This document shows positions 1 through 8,085 of a stretch of DNA of 64,000 nucleotides, one piece after another. Made by a program: the position numbers and the translations under genes. Source of the DNA: a virus; the IMG/VR virus record IMGVR_UViG_3300042319_000800, positions 1 to 64,000 of that record; one strand, written 5' to 3'. Positions within the stretch are counted from its first letter, which is position 1; every line of letters starts with the position of its first letter. A model generated the notes under the pieces. It ran no database searches. It saw nothing but the letters and a program-made list of their open reading frames with translations, and had not been told where the DNA came from.

Positions 1-1204
1 CAGTGTATCCTGCCGCTTCATACTTACGAGCGATCATTTCCATTGCCGAGTCGTCGTGACGAGCACAGTAATTGAATTCCATATCACTCATGATAAGGAT
101 ATACTTTGGCATATCCTTTGCATCAACATTGCCCTTGACTGCGAAGTCAAGCACAGTGTTAAATGCGGCGTGTAGATTAGTACTCATGTCCCATTCTGCA
201 CGTTGTAGTTGAGCCAACTTGCTCAACAGGTTACCCTTCAAGATTTCGATCTTGCTCTTGGTAGAGAAGGTCAAAAACATGTCCTTGAATGGACCAGTGT
301 TCTTGTCAGCAAGGTACAAGCCCAAACTAACGCAAACATCCATACAGGTCAAGTTAGCGTTTCCGCCAACTGGAGAGCTCATAGAGCCAGACACGTCACA
401 CATTGGCAACACCAGTTCATCACCGATGTAGTTTGGCAATGCATCCCATTGTGCTTGCACAACAGTGGCGTCACCACCAAACTTGTGGCTCTTGATAACG
501 TCATATGGGTAAACAGCCGAAGCGTTAACCTTTGCGTCACCAGTAACCAACTTTGCCTTGTAAGCATCATAGCCTACAGGGTCGTGCTTCTTAAAAGCCT
601 TTTGGTATCGAGCAGCCGCCAACGATGGTACGTGGCTATAGTTGATGTCATCCCAAGTGTTTGCACACATGTTCTGTTCAACTGTCTTGCTCAAGTTAAC
701 CAAACTCTTACGGTAGAACTTTGGGCTCATTCCGAAGAAGGTGCGGATTTCAGCAGCCAACGCACCTTGACGTGGCATCCACTTTGCGGCCAGCCCGTTG
801 CTTGCACGTAGCGCATCACCGATTAGGGTAAATGCTTGTGCCTTCACTTCCTTAGAAGTAAAGATCAACAGGTCGTCCCAACGACCGAATTCAGCCAGGT
901 GTGGCAAAATACGGGCAAGCGCCTTAGGGTTGGTCTTTTCAAGATTCAAAAGAATCTTACGAACAACTTCACGTTCGCCTGCACCACCACGGACGTCACG
1001 AGCCCACATCAAAAGACGTAGAGCAAGAGTTTCGTCTTGTGCTAGTGCGCGAGCAAACTGAGTGCTCAAATCCTTACCACGGCTTGCACCAATGGCAAAG
1101 AACAAATCTACAAGATCACTCTTGCTAGATTCAAAAGTCTTCATACCGTTTGCGGTACGAGATTCAACTGGAACGGACTTAACCGCTTCTACAAATGCGT
1201 TCAT
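1..1204 (-). CDS. TROVE/vWA-domain protein (DUF2828-like, Ro60-like), C-terminus cut by window edge
   Basis: The minus-strand frame is open from the ATG at 1204 to the left edge (401 codons visible), so the 3' end is missing. The N-terminal half has helical-repeat motifs typical of TROVE/DUF2828 proteins: WARDVRGGAGERE near residue 68, FGRWDDLL near 105 and INYSHVPSLAAARY near 188. The C-terminal half starts a von Willebrand A fold with a complete MIDAS motif DVSGSMSS near residue 267. Ro60 relatives bind misfolded or Y RNAs as a ring; that this one binds RNA is inferred. A ribosome-binding site GAAGGA lies 8 nt before the ATG. The neighbour upstream is an AAA+ ATPase, and a long promoter-rich noncoding stretch lies between the two. 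Confidence 0.85.
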   Translation of the reverse strand, partial: MNAFVEAVKSVPVESRTANGMKTFESSKSDLVDLFFAIGASRGKDLSTQFARALAQDETLALRLLMWARDVRGGAGEREVVRKILLNLEKTNPKALARILPHLAEFGRWDDLLIFTSKEVKAQAFTLIGDALRASNGLAAKWMPRQGALAAEIRTFFGMSPKFYRKSLVNLSKTVEQNMCANTWDDINYSHVPSLAAARYQKAFKKHDPVGYDAYKAKLVTGDAKVNASAVYPYDVIKSHKFGGDATVVQAQWDALPNYIGDELVLPMCDVSGSMSSPVGGNANLTCMDVCVSLGLYLADKNTGPFKDMFLTFSTKSKIEILKGNLLSKLAQLQRAEWDMSTNLHAAFNTVLDFAVKGNVDAKDMPKYILIMSDMEFNYCARHDDSAMEMIARKYEAAGYT

Positions 1205-1305
1205 TTTATTTTCCTTCAGGTTACTTTTAAATTAAAAAATTTTGCTGTATATAACCTATACAAGCAGGATGGGTGTGCCAATTTGTTTATTTTCTGGTCT
1301 GGCCA

Positions 1306-1311
1306 ATTATA
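1306..1311 (-). promoter_or_regulatory. Extended -10 promoter for the TROVE/vWA gene
   Basis: On the minus strand TGC TATAAT forms an extended -10 element about 100 nt before the start codon. The -35 region is weak (TTGTCG at 15 bp spacing or AATTGT at 17). Confidence 0.5.
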
Positions 1312-1509
1312 GCACCCAGACCCTATCGACAATTCATGTTGACTATCTAAACTTGTGTCTGCGTTAGAAACATACAAAGTCTTTCCCTTGTGTCATCCAT
1401 TCCTTGAGTGTCTAGTTTCCTAGAACAGTATCTCCACTGTGTCCTACAACCACTTTCTATGGCATTTAACTTTAGTATTGTTTTAATTGCTGAATCCATC
1501 CTAGGATCA

Positions 1510-1538
1510 ATTATAGCACACGTTCGTCTGAGGTTCAA
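1510..1538 (-). promoter_or_regulatory. Sigma-70 promoter (TTGAAC-17-TATAAT)
   Basis: The -35 TTGAAC (1533-1538) and -10 TATAAT (1510-1515) are 17 bp apart, with a TGC extended -10. It would transcribe about 300 nt of noncoding RNA before the vWA gene. Confidence 0.65.
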
Positions 1539-1764
1539 TTCAGTTGTAGTGCTATAAAATAAAACAGGTTAGTTGTCGGCTGCTTTTATTCAACTCAGGC
1601 CACCACTCTGAGCTCGCTAGTCTATTTCAATGTTGACTCTTCAACGCACTCGGTCAAGACTCTGTGCTCCAATTCAACACCATAGGGTCTAGCAGTCCAT
1701 ATTAAATGAAAATTGCTGCACCTAACCTAAAACTTCTTTTAACAAGTTTCCTTGCTATATATCT

Positions 1765-1793
1765 ATTATAGTGTCATATAATTATCTTGTCAA
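1765..1793 (-). promoter_or_regulatory. Consensus sigma-70 promoter (TTGACA-17-TATAAT)
   Basis: Both hexamers match consensus exactly (TTGACA 1788-1793, TATAAT 1765-1770) with the ideal 17-bp spacer. It lies just downstream of the AAA+ gene and drives the noncoding stretch and vWA gene. Confidence 0.85.
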
Positions 1794-1831
1794 CAAAAAT
1801 ATGCACTATAATAGCCAAAATCTAGATGATT

Positions 1832-2938
1832 TTAAAATGCATCCATGTAGTTGTAGTACTTTTCTTTAATGCGGTTCAGTGTCACACGGTCACCGTCCTC
1901 GTTAATGAAAACAAACTTACCAGCAGTTGCATCAATCTGCTTGAGATCTTCTTGACCAAATCGAGCATCTTCCCAATTCCAGTCTGTTTCAATAGAAGCC
2001 AGACCGTCGAGTGCTGGCTCAGCACTCTTTGCATCTTCAAAGACCTTGTAGTCAATGCTGACACGATTGGTCAGTGGATTGCCTGTCCAGACTTCTTGCT
2101 CAATCAACTCCGGATTAATGTCTAGGCCTTTGATCTGCAGGGCAACCTTGTACTTGCTGTCACCACCGAACTCTGGCTTGGCGTTGAGCATACGCATAGC
2201 TTCGCTGGCAGTTTCTTTGTATCGATTCATTTCTTCAACCAATGCCTTCAGCATGTCAAAGTTGAACTGATCAAACATTGCCGCAACTCGGCATACACTG
2301 GCGATATGATCAACATTGTCCAGATTGTCTGCACAGTACTCCATAATGAAGTCTTGTTCCAGACCTTTGAAGTCCAGTGAGTAGAAGATACGACCAGGAC
2401 GGTTTCGCATGTGGCTGTCAATGCGCCACTTGTCGTTACAGGTTAGAATGAACAGCTTCTTGGAGGGATATACACCGTCCAATAGTGTCAGCATCTTTTC
2501 CTGGTCATCCTTGTCGTAGACCTTTTCAAACTCGTCAAATAGGATCACTGTGGGTTGCTCAATCATCTGCATGAAGCTGTTAAAGCCTTCACCGCACCAT
2601 GGCTCGTTGATAACAATTGTTGGCACCGCCGCTTCTGCGGCAGTGACTGCCAACAGTTTGGCTAACAGTGTCTTGCCCGAACCTTTTTCACCAGTAAGCA
2701 TTACACCAGTGGATGCAGTACGGTCATTGAAAGTATTGAGAATACGTTGGCTCTGCTTGCGAGTATCTCCGTATACCTTGCCGCGGATCTCGAAGCTTTC
2801 GATCGCTTCAAGATAGAAACAGCCAGCCATCTTGTCAAATTTAACAGTGTAGTTGCCAACAGGCAGTTGCTCATGTAGATCCATTGCTTCCTTAGTGGAA
2901 ACATTAAATCGTGTACCAGATTTCAAAAAATATGTCAT
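1832..2938 (-). CDS. AAA+ ATPase
   Basis: 368 aa. A single AAA+ module occupies roughly residues 75-210: Walker A GEKGSGKT, Walker B VILFDEFEK, sensor-1 ILTCND and an arginine-finger-like RNRPGR. The N-terminal 70 residues are a unique beta-rich segment, and the C-terminal 150 residues match nothing I know. Such proteins remodel protein or nucleoprotein complexes; the substrate is unknown. It lies immediately upstream of the vWA protein. AAA+/vWA neighbours often work as a chaperone pair (MoxR/vWA, RavA/ViaA), although this ATPase is not obviously MoxR-type, so a joint role is inference. The ribosome-binding site is GAAAGA. Confidence 0.85.
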   Translation of the reverse strand: MTYFLKSGTRFNVSTKEAMDLHEQLPVGNYTVKFDKMAGCFYLEAIESFEIRGKVYGDTRKQSQRILNTFNDRTASTGVMLTGEKGSGKTLLAKLLAVTAAEAAVPTIVINEPWCGEGFNSFMQMIEQPTVILFDEFEKVYDKDDQEKMLTLLDGVYPSKKLFILTCNDKWRIDSHMRNRPGRIFYSLDFKGLEQDFIMEYCADNLDNVDHIASVCRVAAMFDQFNFDMLKALVEEMNRYKETASEAMRMLNAKPEFGGDSKYKVALQIKGLDINPELIEQEVWTGNPLTNRVSIDYKVFEDAKSAEPALDGLASIETDWNWEDARFGQEDLKQIDATAGKFVFINEDGDRVTLNRIKEKYYNYMDAF

Positions 2939-2981
2939 ACTGTCTTTCAGTGTGTTTTGTTGCTATGTGTAAATTATACAA

Positions 2982-3010
2982 TAAAAACAAGGGGTTGTAT
3001 AGCCCCTTGT
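2982..3010 (-). terminator. Rho-independent terminator of nadV
   Basis: On the minus strand ACAAGGGG and CCCCTTGT form an 8-bp stem with an 8-nt loop followed by TTTTTAT, right after the nadV stop codon. Confidence 0.85.
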
Positions 3011-3015
3011 TAGTT

Positions 3016-4410
3016 TTATTTGCGAGCGTTAGCTCGAACTTCTTCGAACGAAATCTCGTTGTAAAGTTTGCCGTTCTCGAATACCTTCTGTAGAGAAGAC
3101 TTCCACTCGAGTCCTCGATCAGTCCAACCTTTTGGTTGTTCTACGGAGGATTGATATTCTCCGCCGGACTCCCACAGTTCGACTCGGCCTTTCTTGCTTT
3201 TCTTACCTGGATCAGTGACAGGATCTTTCTGGACATCTACCCAGGTTCCGTTGATACAGGCTGCACTTGCTTTTAGGGCAAACTTCTGCGTGTCACGATC
3301 TACAATCTGCAACAGGGCACCGCCCATACCAAAAGCAATGTTATCGGCACTCCAACCCATGGCCATGAACGCACCAAGGATACTGCGAACAGTGAGTTCG
3401 TTGATGCCGTCACCTTGGATCAGACGCACATTGTTCAGTACCTTGAATCCTTTAGCGTTAACTGTGTAGCCAAACTTCTCGCCCAGGATTTCAACTAGAC
3501 GACGGTTGACTTCGACAGGATCGCCACTATCAGGCCTAATGACAACAGTAGCACCACTATCGATAACCTGTTGGCGAAGTTCTTCGCCCCAGAGCTTAGA
3601 GGCTGCGTTGTAGATATCATAACTATCACTGACAACAGCGAGGATAGTACCGGGACGAGCGAACTGGGTAAGCATATTTCTGTAAGCATCTACTTCCCCG
3701 TCACGACCCCAACTGGTGATTGTACTATGCTCTGCGGCTGGGATTGAGAAACCAGCAATACCAGCATTGTAATATTCACGAGCAAACAGAACACCAGTAA
3801 TAGTGTCAGTTCCCATAAAGTTGACCAAGTGCGCGGCACTGCCAATGCCAGCACTTTCAAGGCTAGATACGCCACGAGCACCAAAGTCGTGCAACTTAAA
3901 ATCGATAGTAGTAGGATCACCAGTTCTCTCCAAGAAGTCAAGAATGACTTGTTTAATTGTGTATGATTGTGTTGCCACAGTAGTACCATACCACACTGCA
4001 CGAAGCAGGGCAGTTTCCAACCAAGTGGTCAACCAGAAGCATTCTGGATCTGTGTTTTCAATTGTCGCAAGTACATTTTTGACGGGGACCACAGTTCCTT
4101 CTGGCACGGCCCGAATGACAACTGGGAGGTATCCACGGTGCTTGTCCAGTATGTATTGCCATCCTGCTCGGTTGAAAGGCTCACCGTGTAGGGTAAGGAT
4201 TTCTTCAGCGATGTCAATGTCTGCTTGGGTGATGGGTTCGAGAAGGTACTCTTTGATAAAAGCCTGTAATCCGAAGAATACTGTTCTATCGTACCGCCCG
4301 CCTCTAGACTCGATATATGAATATACACCTGTAGTACCTGCTGGGTATTGTTTGAACATGCTGACTTTGTAGCTGTCAGTGTTCAAAATAAGATTTTTTG
4401 CGAGTTTCAT
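3016..4410 (-). CDS. nadV: Nicotinamide phosphoribosyltransferase
   Basis: 464 aa, the usual NAMPT length. It makes NMN from nicotinamide and PRPP, the first step of a two-enzyme NAD+ salvage route. Family motifs are visible: the N-terminal LNTDSYKVSMFKQYP, the catalytic histidine loop PAAEHSTITSWG and the phosphate-binding RPDSGDP. The second enzyme (NMN adenylyltransferase) is encoded upstream at 5452-6471. NadV plus NadM in one phage is the pathway known as NARP2, shown in other phages to rebuild NAD+ after NAD-depleting defences; that role here is inferred. It has its own promoter at 4464-4493, RBS AAAGGAAC and a terminator. Confidence 0.97.
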   Translation of the reverse strand: MKLAKNLILNTDSYKVSMFKQYPAGTTGVYSYIESRGGRYDRTVFFGLQAFIKEYLLEPITQADIDIAEEILTLHGEPFNRAGWQYILDKHRGYLPVVIRAVPEGTVVPVKNVLATIENTDPECFWLTTWLETALLRAVWYGTTVATQSYTIKQVILDFLERTGDPTTIDFKLHDFGARGVSSLESAGIGSAAHLVNFMGTDTITGVLFAREYYNAGIAGFSIPAAEHSTITSWGRDGEVDAYRNMLTQFARPGTILAVVSDSYDIYNAASKLWGEELRQQVIDSGATVVIRPDSGDPVEVNRRLVEILGEKFGYTVNAKGFKVLNNVRLIQGDGINELTVRSILGAFMAMGWSADNIAFGMGGALLQIVDRDTQKFALKASAACINGTWVDVQKDPVTDPGKKSKKGRVELWESGGEYQSSVEQPKGWTDRGLEWKSSLQKVFENGKLYNEISFEEVRANARK

Positions 4411-4463
4411 AATAAAGTTCCTTTATCAAAATTGCCAGGCGTCTATCGCTTGGACTTGTTTAT

Positions 4464-4493
4464 AGTATAACACAGACCCTATGTCTGCGTCAA
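4464..4493 (-). promoter_or_regulatory. Sigma-70 promoter of nadV, with hairpin in spacer
   Basis: TTGACG (4488-4493) and TATACT (4464-4469) are 18 bp apart. The spacer contains the hairpin CAGAC-ATAGG-GTCTG. The TGA stop codon of the macro-domain gene (4490-4492) is part of the -35 box. Confidence 0.7.
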
Positions 4494-4963
4494 CTAATTC
4501 TTTGGCCAAATTCTACTAGTGTGACTGTGCCGCCTTCAAGGGCAATTCGTCCGGCAAATACGTCGATCATGTCAACAATAGTTTCCTGTTCGCCACCGGC
4601 AAGTCCACACCCAATATAGGGCAAGCCAATCCGTTTGCCAGGAAAGACAAAGGCCAGCTTTTCCAAAATCAATTGAAAGGCAGTGTACTCAAATACATCA
4701 GTGCCGCGACTCATATTGTATTGAGTGTAAGCATTAACAATCAAAAACTTGCCGGTAAAGGCTGTGGTAAAATTGCCCAACTTGCGGTAGTCGCCTTTTA
4801 CGGTCTCATTATCAACTAATGCAGCCATTGGATAACGCTCACGAATCTCACGAGCAATGCCGCCACCCATGGTGTTGAAGCAGTTACAGCCTTGGACAAC
4901 AATGTCAAAGTCTCCCGCTTCTGCCAGGTCGAGCAGATTGCCTTTAGTATGTTTTAATGTCAT
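4490..4963 (-). CDS. Macro-domain protein (ADP-ribose-1''-phosphate / ADP-ribosyl processing)
   Basis: 157 aa from the ATG at 4963, which overlaps the TGA of the previous gene as ATGA; an upstream in-frame start is less likely. It is a single macro domain: KGNLLDLAE at the N-terminus, VVQGCNCFNTMGGGIA forming the ADP-ribose-binding loop, and GLPYIGCGLAGG for the diphosphate loop. Macro domains bind or hydrolyse ADP-ribose species or remove ADP-ribose from proteins or nucleic acids. Its place between nadM and nadV suggests it handles ADP-ribose made by host defence enzymes or recycles NAD breakdown products (inference). Confidence 0.9.
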   Translation of the reverse strand: MTLKHTKGNLLDLAEAGDFDIVVQGCNCFNTMGGGIAREIRERYPMAALVDNETVKGDYRKLGNFTTAFTGKFLIVNAYTQYNMSRGTDVFEYTAFQLILEKLAFVFPGKRIGLPYIGCGLAGGEQETIVDMIDVFAGRIALEGGTVTLVEFGQRIS

Positions 4964-5211
4964 AGTTCTACTCCGAAATGTTCTTTGATTCTCATACCGT
5001 TTGTTTTGGTAATATATCCACAACCAACTGAATTGGGTCTCTCCGTATCAGCAATCTCAGCACATTGCCTCACAATCTTCTCAGCGAAACGCTCCAAATC
5101 AACCATTACACTACTGTAGTAATCACCGTTCTCTAGTTTGTCGTATGGATCACAAATACAATCATAAATGCCGCCTGTGATGGCTAAATCTCTAATCAGT
5201 TGTTTGTTCAT
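4960..5211 (-). CDS. Small phage protein, paralogue of the next gene
   Basis: 83 aa, function unknown. It shares the pattern FAEKIVRQCAEI followed by a C-terminal EHFGVEL with the upstream gene (FAELIVRECVEL ... EHFGVEE), so the two are diverged duplicates. It overlaps both neighbours by ATGA, so translation is probably coupled. It is part of the NAD operon by position only. Short proteins with this acidic helical pattern occur in many T4-like phages as far as I recall. Confidence 0.8.
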   Translation of the reverse strand: MNKQLIRDLAITGGIYDCICDPYDKLENGDYYSSVMVDLERFAEKIVRQCAEIADTERPNSVGCGYITKTNGMRIKEHFGVEL

Positions 5212-5450
5212 TCTTCAACTCCGAAATGTTCTTCAATATCATTGATTGCTGTGGACATTGCTTCATCCACATTCCATCCATCTTCAATAGCCAGGTCTCT
5301 GTTGGCAGATACAAGTTCCACACATTCTCTCACAATCAACTCGGCGAACTTTTCTTTATCGAACACGTCAAATGTCAAGCCGTCGTATGGAGGATGTCCG
5401 GGCATGTGGGAAGTAGCCTGTTCAGCAAGTTCTCGAATTCGTTCGTTCAT
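5208..5450 (-). CDS. Small phage protein, paralogue of 4960-5211
   Basis: 80 aa, MNERIRELAEQA start, with FAELIVRECVEL in the middle and EHFGVEE at the end. RBS GGAGCATAAT. No enzymatic motif is visible. It lies one base after the adenylyltransferase stop codon and overlaps the next gene by ATGA. Confidence 0.8.
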   Translation of the reverse strand: MNERIRELAEQATSHMPGHPPYDGLTFDVFDKEKFAELIVRECVELVSANRDLAIEDGWNVDEAMSTAINDIEEHFGVEE

Positions 5451-5451
5451 A

Positions 5452-6471
5452 TTATGCTCCTACAAAATGTGAGATGATTTCAAAATGGTCTTCAAAGCAT
5501 TCTTCGCTTCGAACCTCTGCAATAGGTACCCAACGTGCTTTCTCAGCATCGTCACTGCCTTTTACTTTTGGCAACTCACCGTCTGGCAGTTGGATGTGAA
5601 ACGCATGTGTAATTATACGTCCTCTAGGACTTCTGTCAACCGCATCAAATACCTTACTGCGAACAATCGATCCACGCAACACCGGAGCAGGCACTTTAAT
5701 CATAGTTTCTTCACGCAGTTCACGGATAGCCGCATCTTCAACTGACTTGTCGGTATTGGCGTTGACGTAGCCGCCTGGCAGTGCCCACAAGCCCTTGCCG
5801 GGCTCTGCACGGCGTTTGATCATCAGCACATGACCTGAACAGATCACAACACTATCAGCAGTGCTGAAGATTGGAGGATATGGCAATGACGCATACTGTT
5901 TCTTATAGTTTGCAACAAACTCTCGCTCACGGATAATTTGTTCATATTCGGCATGGTGGCGGAATTCATCCAAGAACTCAAACACAGTTTCTGGCACAAC
6001 ACCTTTAATGAACTTCATGTTGACATCACGCTTGAAGTAAAGATCACGAATGTCAACAGCACTAAGGAACTCAATCAGTTCCACGTTTTCATATCCCCAT
6101 TGTGGGAACATGTCCAGATAGAAGCTACTGTCGTCTTTCTTGTGTCCAATAATACCAGTCTTGGTACCAAGGACTGCATACTTGCTGACAATGCCTTGGA
6201 TACGCACTGCCCAGGCTTGATCGTTATAGATAGTGTCTACATTGGGTTCAATGTAGATTTGCATATTCAATCCACGGGTAGCCGATTTGATCATGCCCGC
6301 ACGTTCTGCACTTGTGAACGGATTCTTGTAAGTACGGGGTTGTGCGGCAGAACCAGTGATAATTACTAACTGTTCGCATAGGGCAGTGGCACGTTTTACA
6401 ATCTCAAGGTGAGCACTGTGAAATGGTTGAAAGCGCCCAATGAGCACTAGGGTGTGATATTTTTTAGTCAT
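5452..6471 (-). CDS. nadM: Bifunctional NMN adenylyltransferase / Nudix hydrolase
   Basis: 339 aa. Residues about 1-180 are a nucleotidyltransferase: GRFQPFHSAH is the ATP-binding HxGH-type motif and SAVDIRDLY replaces the ISTR-like signature. Residues about 200-339 are a Nudix domain with the full box GGYVNANTDKSVEDAAIREL continuing into REETMI. The first domain turns NMN and ATP into NAD+; the second probably cleaves ADP-ribose or related nucleotides. The same fusion is known in bacteria and in phages such as KVP40. Together with NadV it completes nicotinamide to NAD+. The start overlaps the preceding gene (ATGA). Confidence 0.95.
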   Translation of the reverse strand: MTKKYHTLVLIGRFQPFHSAHLEIVKRATALCEQLVIITGSAAQPRTYKNPFTSAERAGMIKSATRGLNMQIYIEPNVDTIYNDQAWAVRIQGIVSKYAVLGTKTGIIGHKKDDSSFYLDMFPQWGYENVELIEFLSAVDIRDLYFKRDVNMKFIKGVVPETVFEFLDEFRHHAEYEQIIREREFVANYKKQYASLPYPPIFSTADSVVICSGHVLMIKRRAEPGKGLWALPGGYVNANTDKSVEDAAIRELREETMIKVPAPVLRGSIVRSKVFDAVDRSPRGRIITHAFHIQLPDGELPKVKGSDDAEKARWVPIAEVRSEECFEDHFEIISHFVGA

Positions 6472-6824
6472 TTTGTGCCTTCCAACATGGCAAGTTTGCG
6501 GGCCAATTCTTTGCGAATTTGGGTAATCTCTGCTTTGGCTTTTGCTCGGGCTTCTGACATGATTTCAGTAGTTAGAATCACTTTAGCTTGGATCTCGACT
6601 TCCAGAACTTCGATACTGACAACGTCTCGACGCATGTAGTCTGTGCTGGAGAATATTGGAATCTTGTCCAGCGATTCCCAAGTTTTGTCTTGGGAGAAGT
6701 AAGGGCTCCAATACGGATAACCGCCTGAGTGTGAATCAGTGTCGTAATAGACACGCTTGCCTGCCTTGTCAATTGCTGACAACGCATAGGTTTTTTTGAT
6801 GGTGAATGTAGTTGCTTTTGACAT
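6468..6824 (-). CDS. Conserved phage protein of unknown function
   Basis: 118 aa. The N-terminal half has a YYDTDSHSGGYPYWSPYF stretch rich in aromatic residues; the C-terminal 50 residues are a charged helix (RAKAKAEITQIRKELARKL). It is the first gene of the NAD operon, behind a sigma-70 promoter and with RBS AAAGGA. No family recognised. Confidence 0.75.
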   Translation of the reverse strand: MSKATTFTIKKTYALSAIDKAGKRVYYDTDSHSGGYPYWSPYFSQDKTWESLDKIPIFSSTDYMRRDVVSIEVLEVEIQAKVILTTEIMSEARAKAKAEITQIRKELARKLAMLEGTK

Positions 6825-6880
6825 ACAAAAATCCTTTGTATAATGTACGCTCGGAGTCTATCTCTTTGCTGTATGTATTT

Positions 6881-6909
6881 ATTATACAGGGTTTTACGGA
6901 CCCTGTAAA
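6881..6909 (-). promoter_or_regulatory. Sigma-70 promoter of the NAD operon, spacer forms a hairpin
   Basis: TTTACA (6904-6909) and TATAAT (6881-6886) are 17 bp apart. ACAGGGT/ACCCTGT (6886-6906) can form a 7-bp stem covering the spacer and part of both boxes. Confidence 0.75.
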
Positions 6910-6926
6910 CCGGTTATTTTGCCAAA

Positions 6927-7433
6927 TTAACTGTTTAATACTTTAGCAACACTATTCATGACACTGGCAATACGTCCAATATCACGAAGTTGTTCCACTG
7001 TGTAGCCTTCTGTCTTCAATGTCTCGTAATGTGCTTTCACACAGAAGTGACACTTACCGACAATGCTTGCGGCTAAACTGAATGCTTCAAAGTTGCTCTT
7101 GGTAGTTCCGCCATGATTGGCAATGGCGTTCATTCGCAACTGTGCCGGCAATCCTTTTAGACCAGGATCATCAGCCATTTCAACAAAGGGGTACCACGTG
7201 TTGTTTTGGCTCATAATTGAAGCGGCACACATAGCTGACTCTGCGTGGACAGGAGCATCCGCTAACAAGATGCCCAATACCTTACCGTTACCAGTTGCAG
7301 CCAATGCAGCCACAGCACAACCTATGGCCACATCTGCATCCAATGTGCTACGAAGTAGCACAGCGTCAAGATTTAACTTAGTGTCTTTGGCATAGTCTGG
7401 CAACGCACCTTTTACTGATTCAATAAAGCTCAT
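6927..7433 (-). CDS. ahpD: AhpD-like alkylhydroperoxidase (carboxymuconolactone decarboxylase family)
   Basis: 168 aa, all-helical. The active-site signature CHFCVKAHYETLKTEGY near residue 128 has the CxxC and downstream His of AhpD. In mycobacteria AhpD is the electron donor to AhpC, and an AhpC gene lies in the same operon (8085-8624). It starts two bases after the aldolase stop. A stand-alone role as a peroxidase is also possible. AhpCD in a phage is, to my knowledge, unusual. Confidence 0.9.
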   Translation of the reverse strand: MSFIESVKGALPDYAKDTKLNLDAVLLRSTLDADVAIGCAVAALAATGNGKVLGILLADAPVHAESAMCAASIMSQNNTWYPFVEMADDPGLKGLPAQLRMNAIANHGGTTKSNFEAFSLAASIVGKCHFCVKAHYETLKTEGYTVEQLRDIGRIASVMNSVAKVLNS

Positions 7434-7434
7434 T

Positions 7435-8085
7435 TTAATATTTTCCTGATGCTAATACGATTTGGCAAATGTGTTCCAATCGTTCAATGTGTTCAAATGC
7501 ACGCCACGGACTTGTATCAATTGCTACCACGCCGTGGCCCTTGATGCCCACAATATCATACTTAATGTTACCCGCACTGTCTAACTTAAGATTCTCATGG
7601 CAACGGTCAGCAAGCTCTTGACTAATTGGAGCAACATCACCCACATTAGGTGCTACCTTAGTGTAACGATTTAATTCTGGAAATGCTGAACTGATAGTAC
7701 TTAAATCAATGCCGGCATGCATGGCCGCAATACAATAGGTAGGGTGTAAGTGAACTACTACTCTAACATCATTACTATGCTGACCCATATTCTTTTGTAA
7801 GCCAAAATGCAGAGGTAATTCTCCACTAGGTTTTAGCTTCTCACTGATGTCAGTATATGCCAATTCTTTCCAAGAATAGTATGGCCTAGGAGGTTGGTCA
7901 TAGTAGCCTTGTTCAATACCAATCTTCTTAAACTGGTCTGGCTGCATGGTTTGCTTACGGACGCCACTGGGTGTGATATAAAAGTGATCACGGTCGTGAT
8001 GGCGAATCGAAACATTGCCATCACGACTGGTAATCCAGTTGCGTCTATATGCTTCAACCAAAGTATCGCATATAGTCTCTAACAT
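7435..8085 (-). CDS. Class II aldolase/adducin-family protein
   Basis: 216 aa. The family pattern is clear: TSRDGNVSIR near the N-terminus, FYITPSGVRK, the zinc-binding HLHPTYCIAAM and a later GHGVVAIDTSPWRAFEHIE. Members include fuculose-1-phosphate and ribulose-5-phosphate-type aldolases/epimerases and MtnB dehydratase; the substrate cannot be told from sequence. It is sandwiched between ahpC (1-base TAATG overlap) and ahpD, so it is co-transcribed with the peroxide-defence genes. It may detoxify or divert a sugar phosphate (inference). Confidence 0.9.
   Translation of the reverse strand: MLETICDTLVEAYRRNWITSRDGNVSIRHHDRDHFYITPSGVRKQTMQPDQFKKIGIEQGYYDQPPRPYYSWKELAYTDISEKLKPSGELPLHFGLQKNMGQHSNDVRVVVHLHPTYCIAAMHAGIDLSTISSAFPELNRYTKVAPNVGDVAPISQELADRCHENLKLDSAGNIKYDIVGIKGHGVVAIDTSPWRAFEHIERLEHICQIVLASGKY

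Larger units (their letters stand above)
1205..1831. other. 627-bp noncoding stretch with three stacked minus-strand promoters; candidate untranslated RNA
   Basis: No credible protein gene was found on either strand. The minus strand carries three sigma-70-like promoters (-10 boxes at 1765-1770, 1510-1515 and 1306-1311), all pointing at the TROVE/vWA gene. Transcripts from the first would carry roughly 550 nt of untranslated RNA. The sequences AGGTTAG (about 1722) and CTAACCT (about 1568) could pair to close a domain of about 160 nt. No tRNA fold or Rfam-like signature was recognised. A Y-RNA-like or other regulatory RNA is possible but unproven. Confidence 0.5.

Noticed and set aside
209-1061. 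Several plus-strand open frames opposite the TROVE/vWA gene
   Set aside because: They mirror the codons of a clear minus-strand gene with a MIDAS motif and have no RBS.
2973-2978. TATAAT upstream of the AAA+ gene as a promoter
   Set aside because: No acceptable -35; the -35 region falls in the nadV terminator stem (TATACA). It may still be weakly active.
3803-4372. 189-codon plus-strand frame
   Set aside because: Antisense shadow of nadV.
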